From an uncultured Alphaproteobacteria bacterium (lineage in GTDB: Bacteria > Pseudomonadota > Alphaproteobacteria > HIMB59), in the NCBI GenBank assembly GCA_902521465.1, contig CABYRL010000005.1, positions 1 through 64,000 of the forward strand: a DNA stretch of 64,000 nt, read 5' to 3'. The position numbers and the translations under genes were made by a program. Under the pieces are notes generated by a model that did not search any database, had not been told where the DNA came from, and saw only the letters and a list, made by a program, of their open reading frames with translations. Below, in pieces: positions 1 through 12,370 of the stretch. Positions within the stretch are counted from its first letter, which is position 1, and each line of letters opens with the position of its first letter.

Positions 1-112
1 CTTGAGATAAAATATTCATAGGCAATTTTAGAAAACTAAGTCCAAATAAAATCACTAGAATTAAAAGTATTGCGATGGGTATTAGGACTTTTAATTTTTT
101 CATTTATTTTTC

Positions 113-1039
113 CTACAAATACAAGGTCACAAAATAGATCATATAGGCTAATATAAAGCCAAGAGAAATTAATTTTCCAGCTAATTTTAAAGAAATAATT
201 ACAAAAAATAATAAAGAAGTCAGTAAAAATAGCCATTTATCAATTTGACCAAGTAATTCATAAAAATTTATACTTCCATTGATTAGCACAGCAATAATCG
301 TTATTCCAAATATGTTAGCTATATTTGATCCGAGAATATTTCCAATTGCCAAATTATTTTGTTTTTTTACAATTGATAAAACTGTTGCAATTACCTCAGG
401 CAAAGATGTACCAAAAGCAACAATTGTTATTCCAATTGTAGTTTCTGCAACTCCAAATATGCTAGTTAGATTTTTCGCATAAACAATAAAATACTTAGAA
501 CTAAAAAATAACAAAATAAAAGCTAATATTATTTTTAAAATAATAAAAAAAGATGAAGAATGTGTTGCCTCGGATATTGTGTTAGTTTCATCAATTGGTT
601 TTTTTAATTCAAAATAAATAAAAAAACAAAGTAATCCAAAAAGTAAAACTCCGTAGGTGTAGCCAATATTAAAATTAAATATTATGAAAATAAAAAAAAC
701 GATTGAAAAAATTAAAAAAAATAAAAAAGTACTTTTATCCCTTTTATCAGTCACTAACTTAGTAATGGGATATAGCATGATACCCCCTACCAATAAAATA
801 TTTGCGATATTACTTCCAACAAGATTACCAGCTACTATTCCAACAGAATTTAATTTTATTGCTTGAAATGTTGCTGCAAACTCAGGGAGGGAAGTGCCAA
901 TTGCTATAATAAATATTCCAACAAGTATTGGTCTAATTTTATAAACTTGTGAGATTAGAATTGAATTTTTAATTGCAAAATCACATGACCATATTAATAG
1001 AGCAAGACTTATTAATACTCCTAATAAATTCTCAATCAA
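113..1039 (-). CDS. CaCA-family calcium/sodium antiporter
   Basis: ORF 308 aa; duplicated GTSLPE motifs ([20 protein letters not shown]) and GNxxGSNIAN repeats typical of YrbG-type exchangers. Confidence 0.9.
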   Translation of the reverse strand: MIENLLGVLISLALLIWSCDFAIKNSILISQVYKIRPILVGIFIIAIGTSLPEFAATFQAIKLNSVGIVAGNLVGSNIANILLVGGIMLYPITKLVTDKRDKSTFLFFLIFSIVFFIFIIFNFNIGYTYGVLLFGLLCFFIYFELKKPIDETNTISEATHSSSFFIILKIILAFILLFFSSKYFIVYAKNLTSIFGVAETTIGITIVAFGTSLPEVIATVLSIVKKQNNLAIGNILGSNIANIFGITIIAVLINGSINFYELLGQIDKWLFLLTSLLFFVIISLKLAGKLISLGFILAYMIYFVTLYL

Positions 1040-3018
1040 TTCACACCCATTTGATCTTTTTTAAGCTTCCTTATCTCATCTCTGAACATTGCAGCTTTTT
1101 CAAAATCTAAATTTTCAGCTGCAGATAACATTTTTTTCTCTAATTTTTTAACATGTTTTTCAAATTTATTAGGACTCAATTTATCAATTTCAGATGTACC
1201 CACAGTATAGCTATCTTTTTCATAGATGCTCTCGATAATTTCACCAATATTTCTTTTCACTGATTGAGGGGTTATGTTATTTTTCTTATTAAATTCAACT
1301 TGTTTATTTTTTCTGTATTTTGTTTCCTCAAGAGCTGCTTTAATACTTTTAGTTAATACATCTGCATATAAAATCACCTTTCCATCTATATTTCTGGCTG
1401 CACGACCTATAGTTTGGACCAAACTAGTTTTTGACCTTAAATAACCCTCTTTGTCAGCGTCAAGAATGGCGACTAAACCACACTCAGGAATATCTAGTCC
1501 TTCTCTGAGTAAATTAATACCAATTAAAATATCAATCTCCCCAATTCTTAAAGAGCGAATAAGTTTTATTCTATCAATAGTCTCAACATCAGAATGCATA
1601 TATTCAGCCTTTAAATTATGTTCTTTTAAGTAATTGGTTAAGTCCTCGGCATTTTTTTTTGTAAGAGTTGTAATCAATACTCTATTTTTATTATTGAGTG
1701 TTATTTTAATTTCACCCATCAAATCTTCCACTTGATTGACAGTTGTTTTGATCACACACTCAGGATCAATTAGACCTGTGGGTCGTATAATTTGTTCAAC
1801 ATACTCATTTTCAACTTCATTCAATTCCCATGGCCCAGGAGTTGCAGATAAAAAAATAGTAGGGGGGCGCATCATATTCCATTCTTCAAAAGTTAAAGGT
1901 CGATTATCCAATGCAGATGGAAGTCTAAATCCATAATCTGATAAAGTTTTTTTTCTAGATCGGTCACCTTTATACATTCCATTTATTTGAGGCACGGATA
2001 CATGAGACTCATCAATTATAAGAAGCGAGTTTTCTGGAATAAACTCGTATAGAGTTGGTGGTGGTTCACCAGGCTGTCTTCCACTTAAATATCTCGAATA
2101 ATTCTCAATTCCTGAACATGTTCCCGTTGCCTGTATCATTTCCAAATCAAAATTAGTTCTCTCTTTTAATCTTTGAAATTCAAGCAACTTTTTTTCCTTA
2201 TCAAACTCTTCTAGTCTTATTTTTAAATCTTTCTTAATTTCTTTAATAGCGTTCTCTAATCTTGGTTTTGGAGTAATGTAATGACTATTTGCAAAGATTT
2301 TTACTTCTTCGAAGCTTTGAATGAATTCACCTGTGAGAGGATCAAACTCTTTAATATCTTCCACCTCGTCTCCAAAAAAACTTATCCTCCATGCTATATC
2401 CTCTAAATGCGCAGGAAAAACATCAACCCGATCTCCAGTTACTCGAAACATACCTCTTCTAAAATCAATATTATTTCTTTTATACTGTAACTCTACTAAT
2501 TCTCTCAGGAACTCCATTAAATTAATGTTCTGTCCTTTTTTTATTTCTAAAGTCATTTTAGAGTAAGAGTCAACGGATCCGATGCCGTATATACATGAAA
2601 CACTTGCTACAATAATTACATCTTCTCTTTCTACTAATGATCTAGTAGCTGAGTGTCTAAAACGATCTATTTGCTCATTTATAGAGGACTCTTTTTCTAT
2701 GAATGTATCTGATCGAGGTACATAAGCTTCTGGTTGATAATAATCATAATAACTCACAAAATACTCAACTGCATTTTTAGGAAACAATACTTTTAACTCC
2801 TCATATAATTGAGCAGCCAAGGTCTTATTTGGAGCCATAATCAATGTTGGTCTGTTATATTTTTCAATAACATTTGCAATTGTAAATGTTTTTCCAGAGC
2901 CGGTTACACCCAATAATACTTGGCTTTGTTTCCTTTTTTCTAAACCATCAATCAATTTTTTAATTGCTTGAGGCTGATCTCCTTTAGGTTTATTTTCACT
3001 TACTATTTTAAATGGCAT
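1036..3018 (-). CDS. uvrB: Excinuclease ABC subunit B
   Basis: 660 aa; [15 protein letters not shown] Walker [24 protein letters not shown]-terminal UVR motif. Confidence 0.98.
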   Translation of the reverse strand: MPFKIVSENKPKGDQPQAIKKLIDGLEKRKQSQVLLGVTGSGKTFTIANVIEKYNRPTLIMAPNKTLAAQLYEELKVLFPKNAVEYFVSYYDYYQPEAYVPRSDTFIEKESSINEQIDRFRHSATRSLVEREDVIIVASVSCIYGIGSVDSYSKMTLEIKKGQNINLMEFLRELVELQYKRNNIDFRRGMFRVTGDRVDVFPAHLEDIAWRISFFGDEVEDIKEFDPLTGEFIQSFEEVKIFANSHYITPKPRLENAIKEIKKDLKIRLEEFDKEKKLLEFQRLKERTNFDLEMIQATGTCSGIENYSRYLSGRQPGEPPPTLYEFIPENSLLIIDESHVSVPQINGMYKGDRSRKKTLSDYGFRLPSALDNRPLTFEEWNMMRPPTIFLSATPGPWELNEVENEYVEQIIRPTGLIDPECVIKTTVNQVEDLMGEIKITLNNKNRVLITTLTKKNAEDLTNYLKEHNLKAEYMHSDVETIDRIKLIRSLRIGEIDILIGINLLREGLDIPECGLVAILDADKEGYLRSKTSLVQTIGRAARNIDGKVILYADVLTKSIKAALEETKYRKNKQVEFNKKNNITPQSVKRNIGEIIESIYEKDSYTVGTSEIDKLSPNKFEKHVKKLEKKMLSAAENLDFEKAAMFRDEIRKLKKDQMGVN

Positions 3019-3065
3019 ACTTGTAGAAATTTATAAATAAGTTTATAGATAACTAAATAAAAAAA

Positions 3066-4262
3066 ATGATTTCAAATAGAGTAAATAACATAAAACCATC
3101 ATTAACTATAGCTACCAATATGAAGGCTCAGGAACTGAAAAGAGCTGGTAAGGATGTGATTGTTTTAGCAGCCGGAGAACCAGATTTTGATACACCTGAT
3201 CACATTAAAAGCGCAGCTATTGAGGCCATAAATAAGGGTTTTACTAAGTATGTACCAGGTAAAGGAACACCAGACCTGCAAGTCGCAATTCAAAAAAAAT
3301 TTCAAAGAGATAATAACTTAGATTATGAACTTGGTAATATTACAGTTGGAGTTGGTGGAAAGCATATAATTTATAATGCTTTCTCAGCAACTATTAATCA
3401 AGGTGATGAAGTTATAATCCCTGCTCCATATTGGGTGAGTTACCCCGATATTGTAATTTTAAATGATGGAAAACCCATCATAGTTGAGTGTGGTGAGCAA
3501 AATGGTTTTAAAATCACACCCGAGGATTTGGAGAAAAATATATCTTTAAAAACAAAATGGCTGATGCTAAATAGCCCAAGTAATCCGACTGGATCTATGT
3601 ATACCAAAGAGGAATTGGTTGCTATAGGAGATGTTCTTAAAAGTTATGAAAATATTTATATTTTATCAGATGATATTTATGAAAAGATTGTTTATGACAC
3701 CAATGATTTCAAAACAATAGCTGAAGTTTGCCCATTTTTAAAAGAAAGAACGTTAACGATGAATGGATTATCCAAGTCTTATTGTATGACAGGCTGGAGA
3801 GTAGGCTACGCAGCAGGTCCAGTCAGTCTCATCAATGCAATGAACAAAGTTCAATCACAAAACGTATCTTCAACAGCATCAATATCAATGGCGGCTTCTG
3901 TTGAGGCATTAAATGGAGATCAAAGTTTTATCATATCAAACAATGAATCTTTTCTTAGAAGGCGTAATTTAGTTGTAAAACACTTAAATGAAACACCTGG
4001 ATTGTCTTGCAGAACTCCAGAGGGTGCTTTTTACGTTTTTGCTTCATGTAAAGGAGTTTTAGGTAAGACAACGGAGTCTGGTAAAAAACTCTTAACTGAT
4101 GGTGACTTTATGGATTATCTTCTTGAAGAGGTGGGTGTTGCAGGTGTACAAGGTTCTGCATTTGGGCTAGAGGGTTTCTTTAGAATATCTTATGCAACCT
4201 CTGACTCAATATTAGAGGATGCCTGCCAAAGAATTAAAACTGCTTGTTCTAAATTAAGTTAA
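3066..4262 (+). CDS. aspC: Pyridoxal-phosphate aspartate aminotransferase
   Basis: 398 aa; AAGEPDFDTP, NSPSNPTGSMY, GLSKSYCMTGWRVGY. Confidence 0.93.
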   Translation: MISNRVNNIKPSLTIATNMKAQELKRAGKDVIVLAAGEPDFDTPDHIKSAAIEAINKGFTKYVPGKGTPDLQVAIQKKFQRDNNLDYELGNITVGVGGKHIIYNAFSATINQGDEVIIPAPYWVSYPDIVILNDGKPIIVECGEQNGFKITPEDLEKNISLKTKWLMLNSPSNPTGSMYTKEELVAIGDVLKSYENIYILSDDIYEKIVYDTNDFKTIAEVCPFLKERTLTMNGLSKSYCMTGWRVGYAAGPVSLINAMNKVQSQNVSSTASISMAASVEALNGDQSFIISNNESFLRRRNLVVKHLNETPGLSCRTPEGAFYVFASCKGVLGKTTESGKKLLTDGDFMDYLLEEVGVAGVQGSAFGLEGFFRISYATSDSILEDACQRIKTACSKLS

Positions 4263-5690
4263 TTTACTATTAGAAATAATTTTAGCTATTCGAAGAATAT
4301 TTGTATTTCCAACTTTTCCAAAAGGCACTCCAGCTGTGATTATTATTTTTTCACCATGTTTTAGAATTTTTCTTACCTTTGCTATTTTACAGGCACGGTC
4401 AACCATCTCAGTTGATGATGAAATTTCATCTACAACATCCATAAAAGTACCCCAAGTTAAAGCATTTTGACGAGCAACTTTTTTTTTAGTTGTTAATCCT
4501 ATTAAGGTCACATCAGGCCTCATCCTTGCGACTCTTAAAACAGATCTTCCTGATTGAGAAAATGTTGCAATACAACTACATTCAGCAATGGTGGCTACTT
4601 CAAGTGCCGCAGTAGCTATAGCCTCTGTTGATGTTTTTACCATATTCAAATTATAATTTTGAATATTAGCTAAATATTTAGGATCACTTTCAACGCGTTT
4701 AATAATTTTATTCATCATTTCTACAGACTCTTTGGGATAATTACCAGCAGCTGACTCTGCAGATAACATTACAGCGTCTACTCCTTGAAATACTGCTGTA
4801 GCGACATCAGAGGCCTCAGCCCTTGTCGGAGTAGGTGAGTCAATCATACTCTCAAGCATTTGGGTAGCAACAATACATGGCTTTCCAAATTTTCTACATG
4901 CAGCGACCATTGTTCTTTGATGAATTGGCACATCTTCTGGGTTGGTTTCAACACCCAGATCTCCTCTAGCAACCATTATTCCATCAGAATTTTCAGTTAT
5001 CGACTCAATTTCTTTCATAGCAGAGGGTTTTTCTACTTTAACCATTACTTTAAATTTTGCAGGAATAAGTTTTTTTGCTGTTAATAAATCTTTTGTAGTT
5101 TGAATAAATGAAAGAGCTATCCAATCAACATCAAGTTTAATAGCTAGCTCTAAATCTTTTTTATCTTTTGGAGTAATTATTTTTAAATCAAGTTTTGTAT
5201 CTGGAATATTCAATCCTTTGTTATTAGAAATTTCCCCACTATCTGTAACAACACATTTAATTGCAGAAGCAGATTTTGATTTTACTTTTAACCTTACCTT
5301 ACCATCATTCACTAACAGCCTTTGTCCGATTGCTATAGATTTGAAAATTTCTTTGTGAGGCAAGTAGACTCGAGAACTGTCACCGTCTTTTTTATTTTGA
5401 TCAAAAGTAAATATTTGGTTTTTTTTTAGTTGTTCTTTGACATTTAGAAATCTACCAACTCTGAATTTGGGACCCTGTAAGTCACCTAAAATACAAATAT
5501 AACGATCATGTTTTTTTTCTAAATTTCTAATAATTTTAACTTTTTTTTTGTGATCCTCATGGTCACCATGACTAAAATTAAGACGAAATACGTCAGCACC
5601 AGATAGAAATAATTTCTCAATAGCTTTTTCAGTCTCACAGGCTGGTCCTAAAGTTGCAACAATTTTGGCTTTACGGTTTCTAAGTTTCAT
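4254..5690 (-). CDS. pyk: Pyruvate kinase
   Basis: 478 aa; KIVATLGPA, DGIMVARGDLGVE, ATQMLESMIDSPTPTRAE. Confidence 0.98.
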   Translation of the reverse strand: MKLRNRKAKIVATLGPACETEKAIEKLFLSGADVFRLNFSHGDHEDHKKKVKIIRNLEKKHDRYICILGDLQGPKFRVGRFLNVKEQLKKNQIFTFDQNKKDGDSSRVYLPHKEIFKSIAIGQRLLVNDGKVRLKVKSKSASAIKCVVTDSGEISNNKGLNIPDTKLDLKIITPKDKKDLELAIKLDVDWIALSFIQTTKDLLTAKKLIPAKFKVMVKVEKPSAMKEIESITENSDGIMVARGDLGVETNPEDVPIHQRTMVAACRKFGKPCIVATQMLESMIDSPTPTRAEASDVATAVFQGVDAVMLSAESAAGNYPKESVEMMNKIIKRVESDPKYLANIQNYNLNMVKTSTEAIATAALEVATIAECSCIATFSQSGRSVLRVARMRPDVTLIGLTTKKKVARQNALTWGTFMDVVDEISSSTEMVDRACKIAKVRKILKHGEKIIITAGVPFGKVGNTNILRIAKIISNSKLT

Positions 5691-5737
5691 TTGATTTGTT
5701 TAGAAATTAATAAATAACATGATATTAGTAAATTACC

Positions 5738-6031
5738 ATGAGTAAAATATCAAAAGAACAAGAGTACAAAATTAAAGCTAACGTACTTGATCATTTAATT
5801 AATCATTTAAGAGATAGGTCTGATGTGCAAAATATTGACCTGATGAATCTGAGTGGATTTTGCAGAAATTGTTTATCAAAATGGTATGTAAAATATGCAA
5901 AAGAGGAAAACTATGATCTAGACTATGAGGAATCAAGAAAGATTATTTATGGAATGACTTACTCTGAATGGAAAAGTAAATATCAATCAGAGGCAACAAA
6001 AGAACAAGTAGAACAATTTAAAAAAAAATAG
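5738..6031 (+). CDS. DUF1244 family protein
   Basis: 97 aa; LSGFCRNCLSKWY...MTYSEWKSKYQ; downstream of pyk as commonly seen in alphaproteobacteria. Confidence 0.85.
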   Translation: MSKISKEQEYKIKANVLDHLINHLRDRSDVQNIDLMNLSGFCRNCLSKWYVKYAKEENYDLDYEESRKIIYGMTYSEWKSKYQSEATKEQVEQFKKK

Positions 6032-6036
6032 TTTAG

Positions 6037-7788
6037 ATGACCGAGAAATTGCCGAATTGGAATTTAGGAGATTTTTATTCTTCTATCAAAGATGAAGGAA
6101 TAGATCTTGATATCGAAAAATATAGAAATTTCTCTAAATCTTTCAACAAAAAATACAAAGGTCAATTAGTTAATCAAGCTCAAAACCTCGAAAGCATCAT
6201 AAAAGAGTATGAAGACGGTAATGAACTTGGTGACAAGCTTGGCAATTTTGCTTTTTTGATATACGCAACAAATATGAACGACCAAGAGACGGTTCAATTT
6301 TATCAAGGTATAAATGAAAAACTTACAGAGATATCATCAAACTTGATTTTTTTTACAAATGAAATAAATGCTACAAACGACTCAGAATTTGAAAATTTTT
6401 TATCAAATGCTGGCAAATATAAAAATTGGTTAACCAACATCCGTCGATATAAACAACATCAACTTGATGAAAAGAGTGAGATGATTTTCCTTGATAAGAA
6501 TTTAACCTCTAACTCTTCATGGGTGAGATTCTTTGAAGAACAAATAAATGATTTAAAATTTAAAATCGATGATAAATATTTAAATAGTTCAGAAGCTTTA
6601 AATTTATTATCTGATCATAAATCAACAACCAGAAAAAAAGCAGCAAAAAGTATTGAAGATGTTTTTAAATCGAATGTAAAAACTTTTTCTTTTATTACAA
6701 ACACTCTCGCAAAAGATAAAATCACTAATGATAAGTGGAGAAAATACAAATCTCCAATAGACTCAAGAAATTTAGCGAATAATGTTGAAAATGAAGTTGT
6801 CGAGGCACTAACTAAAAGTGTCACTTCAAATTACAAGAATATCTCACATCGATACTATAAAATTAAGGCCAAACTTTTTAATCAAGAAAAACTTAATTAT
6901 TGGGATAGAAATGCACCTTATCCTGACTCACCTAATAAAAAGATAAATTGGTCTGAGGCAAAAGATATTGTAATCCGCTCATATGCTAACTTTGATAAAA
7001 GTTTTGAAGATATTGTATTATTATTTTTTAATAACAGTTGGATTGATGCAGAACTAAAATCAGGTAAATCTCCAGGAGCATTTGCAGCTTCTACAATTCC
7101 CTCAATACACCCTTACATTTTGACAAACTTCCACGGTAAAACAAGAGATGTAATGACATTAGCTCATGAACTTGGACATGGATGTCACCAATATTTGTCT
7201 GCTAAACAAGGTTTGCTGTTATCCAGCACTCCACTTACTCTAGCAGAGACTGCAAGTGTCTTTGGAGAGATGATGACTTTTCGAACATTACTCGAAGATA
7301 GTGATAAGAGTGCCAGAAAATATCTTTTAGCATCAAAAATAGAAGACATGATTAACACTGTTGTCAGGCAAATATCATTTTTTGAATTTGAAAAGTTAGT
7401 TCACAATGAGAGAAAAAAAGGAGAGCTATCATCTGATCAACTTTGTGATTTTTGGATGAAAACACAATCTGAAAGTCTTGGGCCTAATATTGAATTAACA
7501 GATGGATATAGATATTTTTGGACATACATACCTCATTTTATTCATACTCCCTTTTATGTATATGCTTATGCTTTTGGAGATTGTTTAGTAAACATTTTGA
7601 TTCAACTTTATGATGAGGACCTTCCAAATTTTAAGGAAAGTTACATTAGTCTTTTAAAAAGTGGTGGCTCGAAACACTATAGTGAAGTTTTAAAACCATT
7701 TAATGTGGATCTAAAACAAAAAAACAGTTGGGAAAAAGGCCTCTCAATGATTTCTGGTCTAATAGATGAGTTTGAAAAAAGTCTTTAG
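6037..7788 (+). CDS. M3 family oligoendopeptidase (PepF-like)
   Basis: 583 aa; zinc motif LAHELGHGCHQ. Confidence 0.93.
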   Translation: MTEKLPNWNLGDFYSSIKDEGIDLDIEKYRNFSKSFNKKYKGQLVNQAQNLESIIKEYEDGNELGDKLGNFAFLIYATNMNDQETVQFYQGINEKLTEISSNLIFFTNEINATNDSEFENFLSNAGKYKNWLTNIRRYKQHQLDEKSEMIFLDKNLTSNSSWVRFFEEQINDLKFKIDDKYLNSSEALNLLSDHKSTTRKKAAKSIEDVFKSNVKTFSFITNTLAKDKITNDKWRKYKSPIDSRNLANNVENEVVEALTKSVTSNYKNISHRYYKIKAKLFNQEKLNYWDRNAPYPDSPNKKINWSEAKDIVIRSYANFDKSFEDIVLLFFNNSWIDAELKSGKSPGAFAASTIPSIHPYILTNFHGKTRDVMTLAHELGHGCHQYLSAKQGLLLSSTPLTLAETASVFGEMMTFRTLLEDSDKSARKYLLASKIEDMINTVVRQISFFEFEKLVHNERKKGELSSDQLCDFWMKTQSESLGPNIELTDGYRYFWTYIPHFIHTPFYVYAYAFGDCLVNILIQLYDEDLPNFKESYISLLKSGGSKHYSEVLKPFNVDLKQKNSWEKGLSMISGLIDEFEKSL

Positions 7789-7794
7789 TTTAAA

Positions 7795-9123
7795 ATGAAA
7801 GAAGAAAATAATTTAGTATCAAGAGTAAAAAGGTACTCAAAAGTCACAACTTCCATGACTTCTTTAGCTACGAAATTTGCAGGTAAAAAATATTTAAATT
7901 TTGATTTAAGTGATCAAAAGTATGCGGCTCAAATTACAGAGATTTTAGGTAATTTAAAAGGACCTTTGATGAAGGTGGCACAATTAAGCGCCACTATTCC
8001 TGATTTACTGCCTGAAGAGTATGCTAGAAAATTAGCTGAATTACAGTCAAATGCACCTCCAATGTCTTGGGTGTTTGTAAAAAGAAGAATGAAAGCTGAA
8101 TTAGGTGAAAATTGGCAAAATAACTTCAAAGAATTCAATCAAGAGGCAAGTTTTGCTGCCTCTTTAGGTCAGGTTCACAAGGCCAAATTGAAAACCAATG
8201 ATTATGTTGCGTGTAAGCTCCAATATCCTGATATGTCCTCAGCAGTAGAGGCTGACTTAAACCAATTAAAAATAATATTTAAAATCTACTCTAGTTATAA
8301 TAAATCAATACAAATTAGAGAGATCTATAAAGAAATAGAAGCAAGACTAAAAGAAGAATTAAATTATAGTTTAGAAAACAAACATTTAAAAATTTTTAAA
8401 TTTATTCATAAAAATAACTCTTATATCAAAATTCCAAATGTTTACGAAAAAATATCTACAAACAGGCTTTTAGTGATGGAATTTCTTAACGGTAAAAAAT
8501 TAATCGAATATAAAAATGCACCACAAAAAACTAGAAATGAATTAGCAAAAAAATTATTCATGGCATGGTACTTACCCTTTTATAAATACGGTATAATTCA
8601 TGGAGATCCACACTTAGGTAATTACTCAGTAGATAATAAAAATAATATTAATCTATTTGATTATGGTTGTGTAAGAATATTTCCACCTAAGTTTGTAAAG
8701 GGCGTAATAGACCTTTATTTTGCTCTAAAAGAAAAAGACAACAAAAAGATAAAAACTGCTTATCAAGTATGGGGGTTTAAAGACATTGATGATAAATTAA
8801 TGAATGTTTTAAATAAATGGGCTTTATTCTTGTATGATCCAATCTTAAAAAATGAGGTTCGAAAGATACAAGACTCAGATAGTGGTATATATGGAGCTAA
8901 AATAGCTAGCGAAGTCCATAAAGAGCTCAAAAAATATGGAGGAGTTAAACCTCCAAGAGAGTTTGTATTTATGGATCGAGCAGCTGTTGGTTTGGGGTCA
9001 ATCTTTATTCATTTGAAAGCTGAAATAAATTGGTACAAGCTTTTTCATGACTTAATTAAAGATTTTTCAGTTAAAAGTGTTGAATCCAATCAAAAAAAAG
9101 CATTCAAATTTGCCGGTTTATGA
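7795..9123 (+). CDS. ABC1/UbiB-type atypical kinase
   Basis: 442 aa; AASLGQVHKAKLKT, YGIIHGDPHLGNYSVD, LFDYGCVR. Confidence 0.9.
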   Translation: MKEENNLVSRVKRYSKVTTSMTSLATKFAGKKYLNFDLSDQKYAAQITEILGNLKGPLMKVAQLSATIPDLLPEEYARKLAELQSNAPPMSWVFVKRRMKAELGENWQNNFKEFNQEASFAASLGQVHKAKLKTNDYVACKLQYPDMSSAVEADLNQLKIIFKIYSSYNKSIQIREIYKEIEARLKEELNYSLENKHLKIFKFIHKNNSYIKIPNVYEKISTNRLLVMEFLNGKKLIEYKNAPQKTRNELAKKLFMAWYLPFYKYGIIHGDPHLGNYSVDNKNNINLFDYGCVRIFPPKFVKGVIDLYFALKEKDNKKIKTAYQVWGFKDIDDKLMNVLNKWALFLYDPILKNEVRKIQDSDSGIYGAKIASEVHKELKKYGGVKPPREFVFMDRAAVGLGSIFIHLKAEINWYKLFHDLIKDFSVKSVESNQKKAFKFAGL

Positions 9124-9219
9124 TGACTTTCAACAAATGTTTAATAAATTTTATAAATCTTAGACTTAACAAATTAGATTTATCTGATATACAACATAAC
9201 TTCTAAAAGGAACAAGTTA

Positions 9220-10335
9220 ATGATAATAGGCGCAGTTAAAGAAAAAAAAAAGTTTGAGAATAGAGTTTCTATTTCTCCTGATGATGTAAAAAACTATGTA
9301 AAAGCTGGTCACCAAGTATTTATTGAAAAGGGGGCAGGTTCACTTTCAGGTTTTAATGATAAATCGTATAAAGAGTCTGGAGCGACTCTATCTACTTCAA
9401 AAGAAGTTTTTAAGAATTCTGATATTATTTTAAAAATAAATTGCCCAACCTCAGATGAATCTAAATTAATAAAAAATAATTCTATGGTTATTTCTCAAAT
9501 CAGTACACAGAACAACCAAGACAGTATTAAAATTTTAAATTCTAAAAAAATATCAGCGTTTGCTTTAGAACTAGTCCCAAGAATTACTCGAGCTCAAGAT
9601 ATGGATATTTTGTCCTCTCAAGCAAATTTAGCAGGATATCATGCGGTTATAGATGCTGCTCAAGAATTTAACAGAGTATTACCATTATTTATGACTGCTG
9701 CTGGTAAAGTTACTCCGGCAAATGTTTTAGTCATAGGTGCAGGTGTTGCAGGTTTACAAGCTATAGCAACTGCTAAACGATTAGGTGCTATTGTTTTTGC
9801 TACAGACGTAAGAATAGCCTCAAAAGAGCAAGTTGAGAGTCTTGGTGGTAAATTTGTTATGGTCGAGGATGAGGAGTCTAAGAATGCTGAAACGAAGGGT
9901 GGTTATGCAAAAGAAATGAGTGCAGAGTACCAAAAAAAACAAGAGGCTTTATTGGCAGAAACTTTAAAGACAATGGATATTGTAATATGTACTGCTCAAA
10001 TACCAGGAAGAAAAGCACCTTTAATTTTGAAAAAAGAAATGTTGGAGAACATGCAAAATGGTTCAGTTATTGTTGATCTAGCTGTAGAGTCAGGAGGGAA
10101 CTGTGAATTTAGCCAAGTTGGAAAAGTCGTTTCAAAAAATGGTCTTAAGATTGTAGGTCATGCAAACGTTCCTGGCAGAGTAGCAAATAATGCCTCAAGC
10201 CTTTTTTCAAAAAATATTTCTAACTTTTTAAAATTAATGAACTTTGAAGATAAGAAAAAATCTATGATTAATAAAAGTGATGAAATTATTAAAGCTACAA
10301 TGATTTGCTCAGCTGGAAAGATTTTAATAAAATAA
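9220..10335 (+). CDS. pntAA: NAD(P) transhydrogenase subunit alpha part 1
   Basis: 371 aa; alanine dehydrogenase/PNT fold; VLVIGAGVAGLQAIATAKRLGA. Confidence 0.95.
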   Translation: MIIGAVKEKKKFENRVSISPDDVKNYVKAGHQVFIEKGAGSLSGFNDKSYKESGATLSTSKEVFKNSDIILKINCPTSDESKLIKNNSMVISQISTQNNQDSIKILNSKKISAFALELVPRITRAQDMDILSSQANLAGYHAVIDAAQEFNRVLPLFMTAAGKVTPANVLVIGAGVAGLQAIATAKRLGAIVFATDVRIASKEQVESLGGKFVMVEDEESKNAETKGGYAKEMSAEYQKKQEALLAETLKTMDIVICTAQIPGRKAPLILKKEMLENMQNGSVIVDLAVESGGNCEFSQVGKVVSKNGLKIVGHANVPGRVANNASSLFSKNISNFLKLMNFEDKKKSMINKSDEIIKATMICSAGKILIK

Positions 10336-10347
10336 AAAGGAGTTACT

Positions 10348-10737
10348 ATGTCAGAAATTTCAAATCAATTAGAAAGTTTATCATACAAAGCACAACAAAT
10401 TGCAAATGAAGCAAGCCAGCTAGCATCTAGTGTGGCCGAAACATCTGGAGGCCATAGTGACTTTATTATTTTTGGTATAACTGTTTTGGTATTGGCTTGT
10501 TTTGTAGGTTATTATGTAGTTTGGTCGGTTACCCCAGCTTTACACAGTCCTTTAATGGGTGTCACAAACGCTATTTCGTCCGTAATTATTGTTGGAGCTT
10601 TATTGGCCGCAGGTCCTGTTGATACTAACATTTCTAAATATTTTGGTTTAGTTGCTGTAACTCTTGCTGCTGTTAACATATTTGGGGGGTTTGTTGTAAC
10701 AAATCGAATGCTCTCCATGTTTAAAAAGAAACAATAG
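10348..10737 (+). CDS. pntAB: NAD(P) transhydrogenase subunit alpha part 2
   Basis: 129 aa membrane protein; [18 protein letters not shown]; between pntAA and pntB. Confidence 0.95.
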   Translation: MSEISNQLESLSYKAQQIANEASQLASSVAETSGGHSDFIIFGITVLVLACFVGYYVVWSVTPALHSPLMGVTNAISSVIIVGALLAAGPVDTNISKYFGLVAVTLAAVNIFGGFVVTNRMLSMFKKKQ

Positions 10738-10744
10738 GTAAAAA

Positions 10745-12136
10745 ATGTCTACTTTAACAACTGCAGCATATTTAGTTTCATCGGTTTTATTTATACTTTC
10801 TCTAAGAGGGTTGTCACATCCCTCCACTGCAAGGAGAGGAAATTTTTTAGGAATTTTAGGGATGGCTATAGCCATAGTCACAACACTATCTAATCCTGGT
10901 GTGCTTAGCTATAAAGAAATTGGAATAGCTTTTTTAATAGGTGGTTTGATTGGAACATCAATAGCAGTTAAAATTCAAATGACTGCATTACCACAATTAG
11001 TTGCTGCTTTCCATAGCTTGGTAGGATTAGCTGCTGTGTTTGTTGCTGCATCTGCATATTACAATCCTAGCGCATTTAATATAGGTGCCGTTGGATCTAT
11101 TCCGATGGGAAGTTTAATAGAGATGTCAATTGGAACAGCAATAGGTGCTGTGACATTTACAGGATCCATTATAGCTTTTGGAAAACTCCAAGGTTTTGTC
11201 TCAGGAAATCCTTTAGTTTTCAAAGGTCAACATTTTATTAATTTACTTTTGGGTTTAGGAATTATTGCTTTAATTGTTAAGTTTTGCATCGATCAAAACC
11301 AAGAATTATTTTGGCTTATCGTTTTTGCCTCATTTGTTATCGGGGTGCTTTTAATTGTTCCAATTGGAGGAGCGGATATGCCAGTTATTGTCTCAATGTT
11401 AAACTCATATTCTGGATGGGCCGCTGCTGGAATTGGTTTCACTCTATCCAATAACTTATTGATTATTACTGGCGCTCTTGTTGGGTCGTCAGGAGCTATC
11501 TTGAGTTACATAATGTGTAAGGGAATGAATAGATCTTTCTTAAACGTTTTACTTGGAGGATTTGGTGGTGAACAAGCAGCTAGTGCTGGTGGAGTAAAAG
11601 ATGATCGTCAAGCAAAACAAGGTAACGCTGCTGATGCTGCATTTATGATGAAAAATAGCAAAACAATAATCATTGTTCCTGGTTACGGAATGGCTGTGGC
11701 TCAAGCACAACACGCACTGAGAGAGATGGGTGATTTACTTAAAGCTGCAGGTGCAGAAGTAAGATACGCAATCCATCCTGTAGCTGGTAGAATGCCGGGA
11801 CACATGAATGTGTTACTTGCAGAAGCAAATGTTCCCTATGATGAAGTTCTAGAACTCGATGAAATTAATAGAGATTTCTCTGAGACTGATGTTGCATTTG
11901 TGATTGGTGCTAATGATGTAACTAACCCGGCTGCAAAAACTGATAAGACTAGTGCCATTTATGGTATGCCTATTTTAGATGTAGAAAATGCTGGACAAGT
12001 ATTTTTCGTTAAGAGAGGTATGGCTAGTGGATATGCAGGTGTTCAAAATGAATTATTTTTCCGAGACAACACCTTGATGTTATTTGGAGATGCTAAGAAA
12101 GTTTGTGAAGATATAATTAAAGGACTGGAGAATTAG
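10745..12136 (+). CDS. pntB: NAD(P) transhydrogenase subunit beta
   Basis: 463 aa; [36 protein letters not shown]. Confidence 0.97.
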   Translation: MSTLTTAAYLVSSVLFILSLRGLSHPSTARRGNFLGILGMAIAIVTTLSNPGVLSYKEIGIAFLIGGLIGTSIAVKIQMTALPQLVAAFHSLVGLAAVFVAASAYYNPSAFNIGAVGSIPMGSLIEMSIGTAIGAVTFTGSIIAFGKLQGFVSGNPLVFKGQHFINLLLGLGIIALIVKFCIDQNQELFWLIVFASFVIGVLLIVPIGGADMPVIVSMLNSYSGWAAAGIGFTLSNNLLIITGALVGSSGAILSYIMCKGMNRSFLNVLLGGFGGEQAASAGGVKDDRQAKQGNAADAAFMMKNSKTIIIVPGYGMAVAQAQHALREMGDLLKAAGAEVRYAIHPVAGRMPGHMNVLLAEANVPYDEVLELDEINRDFSETDVAFVIGANDVTNPAAKTDKTSAIYGMPILDVENAGQVFFVKRGMASGYAGVQNELFFRDNTLMLFGDAKKVCEDIIKGLEN

Positions 12137-12333
12137 TCAAATTTCTTCTTACGCATAAGTTTTTTAAATCTTTTAATTGATTCGGCTTTTTCACGAAGTT
12201 TTCTTTCTGATGGTTTTTCATAATTTTTTCTTAACTTTAATTCTTTGAAAATACCCTCTCTTAAAAGCTTTTTTTTGAGTACGCGTATAGCAGCCTCAAC
12301 ATTATTATCTCTGACTTGAACTTCTATTGCCAA
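12133..12333 (-). CDS. rpsU: 30S ribosomal protein S21
   Basis: [46 protein letters not shown]; inferred TTG start at 12333-12331 preceded by GAGG at suitable spacing. The longer tracked ORF to 12534 is judged over-extended. Confidence 0.93.
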   Translation of the reverse strand: MAIEVQVRDNNVEAAIRVLKKKLLREGIFKELKLRKNYEKPSERKLREKAESIKRFKKLMRKKKFD

Positions 12334-12370
12334 TCTAGTAACCTCATAAAGGCGTAATTTATATATAAAT

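Noticed and set aside
36-866. Short ORFs 36..236, 279..482 and 684..866 within/around the antiporter
   Set aside because: Overlap the antiporter CDS in other frames or antisense; no supporting features.
4860-5084. Plus-strand ORF within pyk
   Set aside because: Antisense to pyruvate kinase, low-complexity composition.
9220-12136. Three-gene split of the transhydrogenase (pntAA/AB/B) as a novelty
   Set aside because: Common arrangement in alphaproteobacteria.
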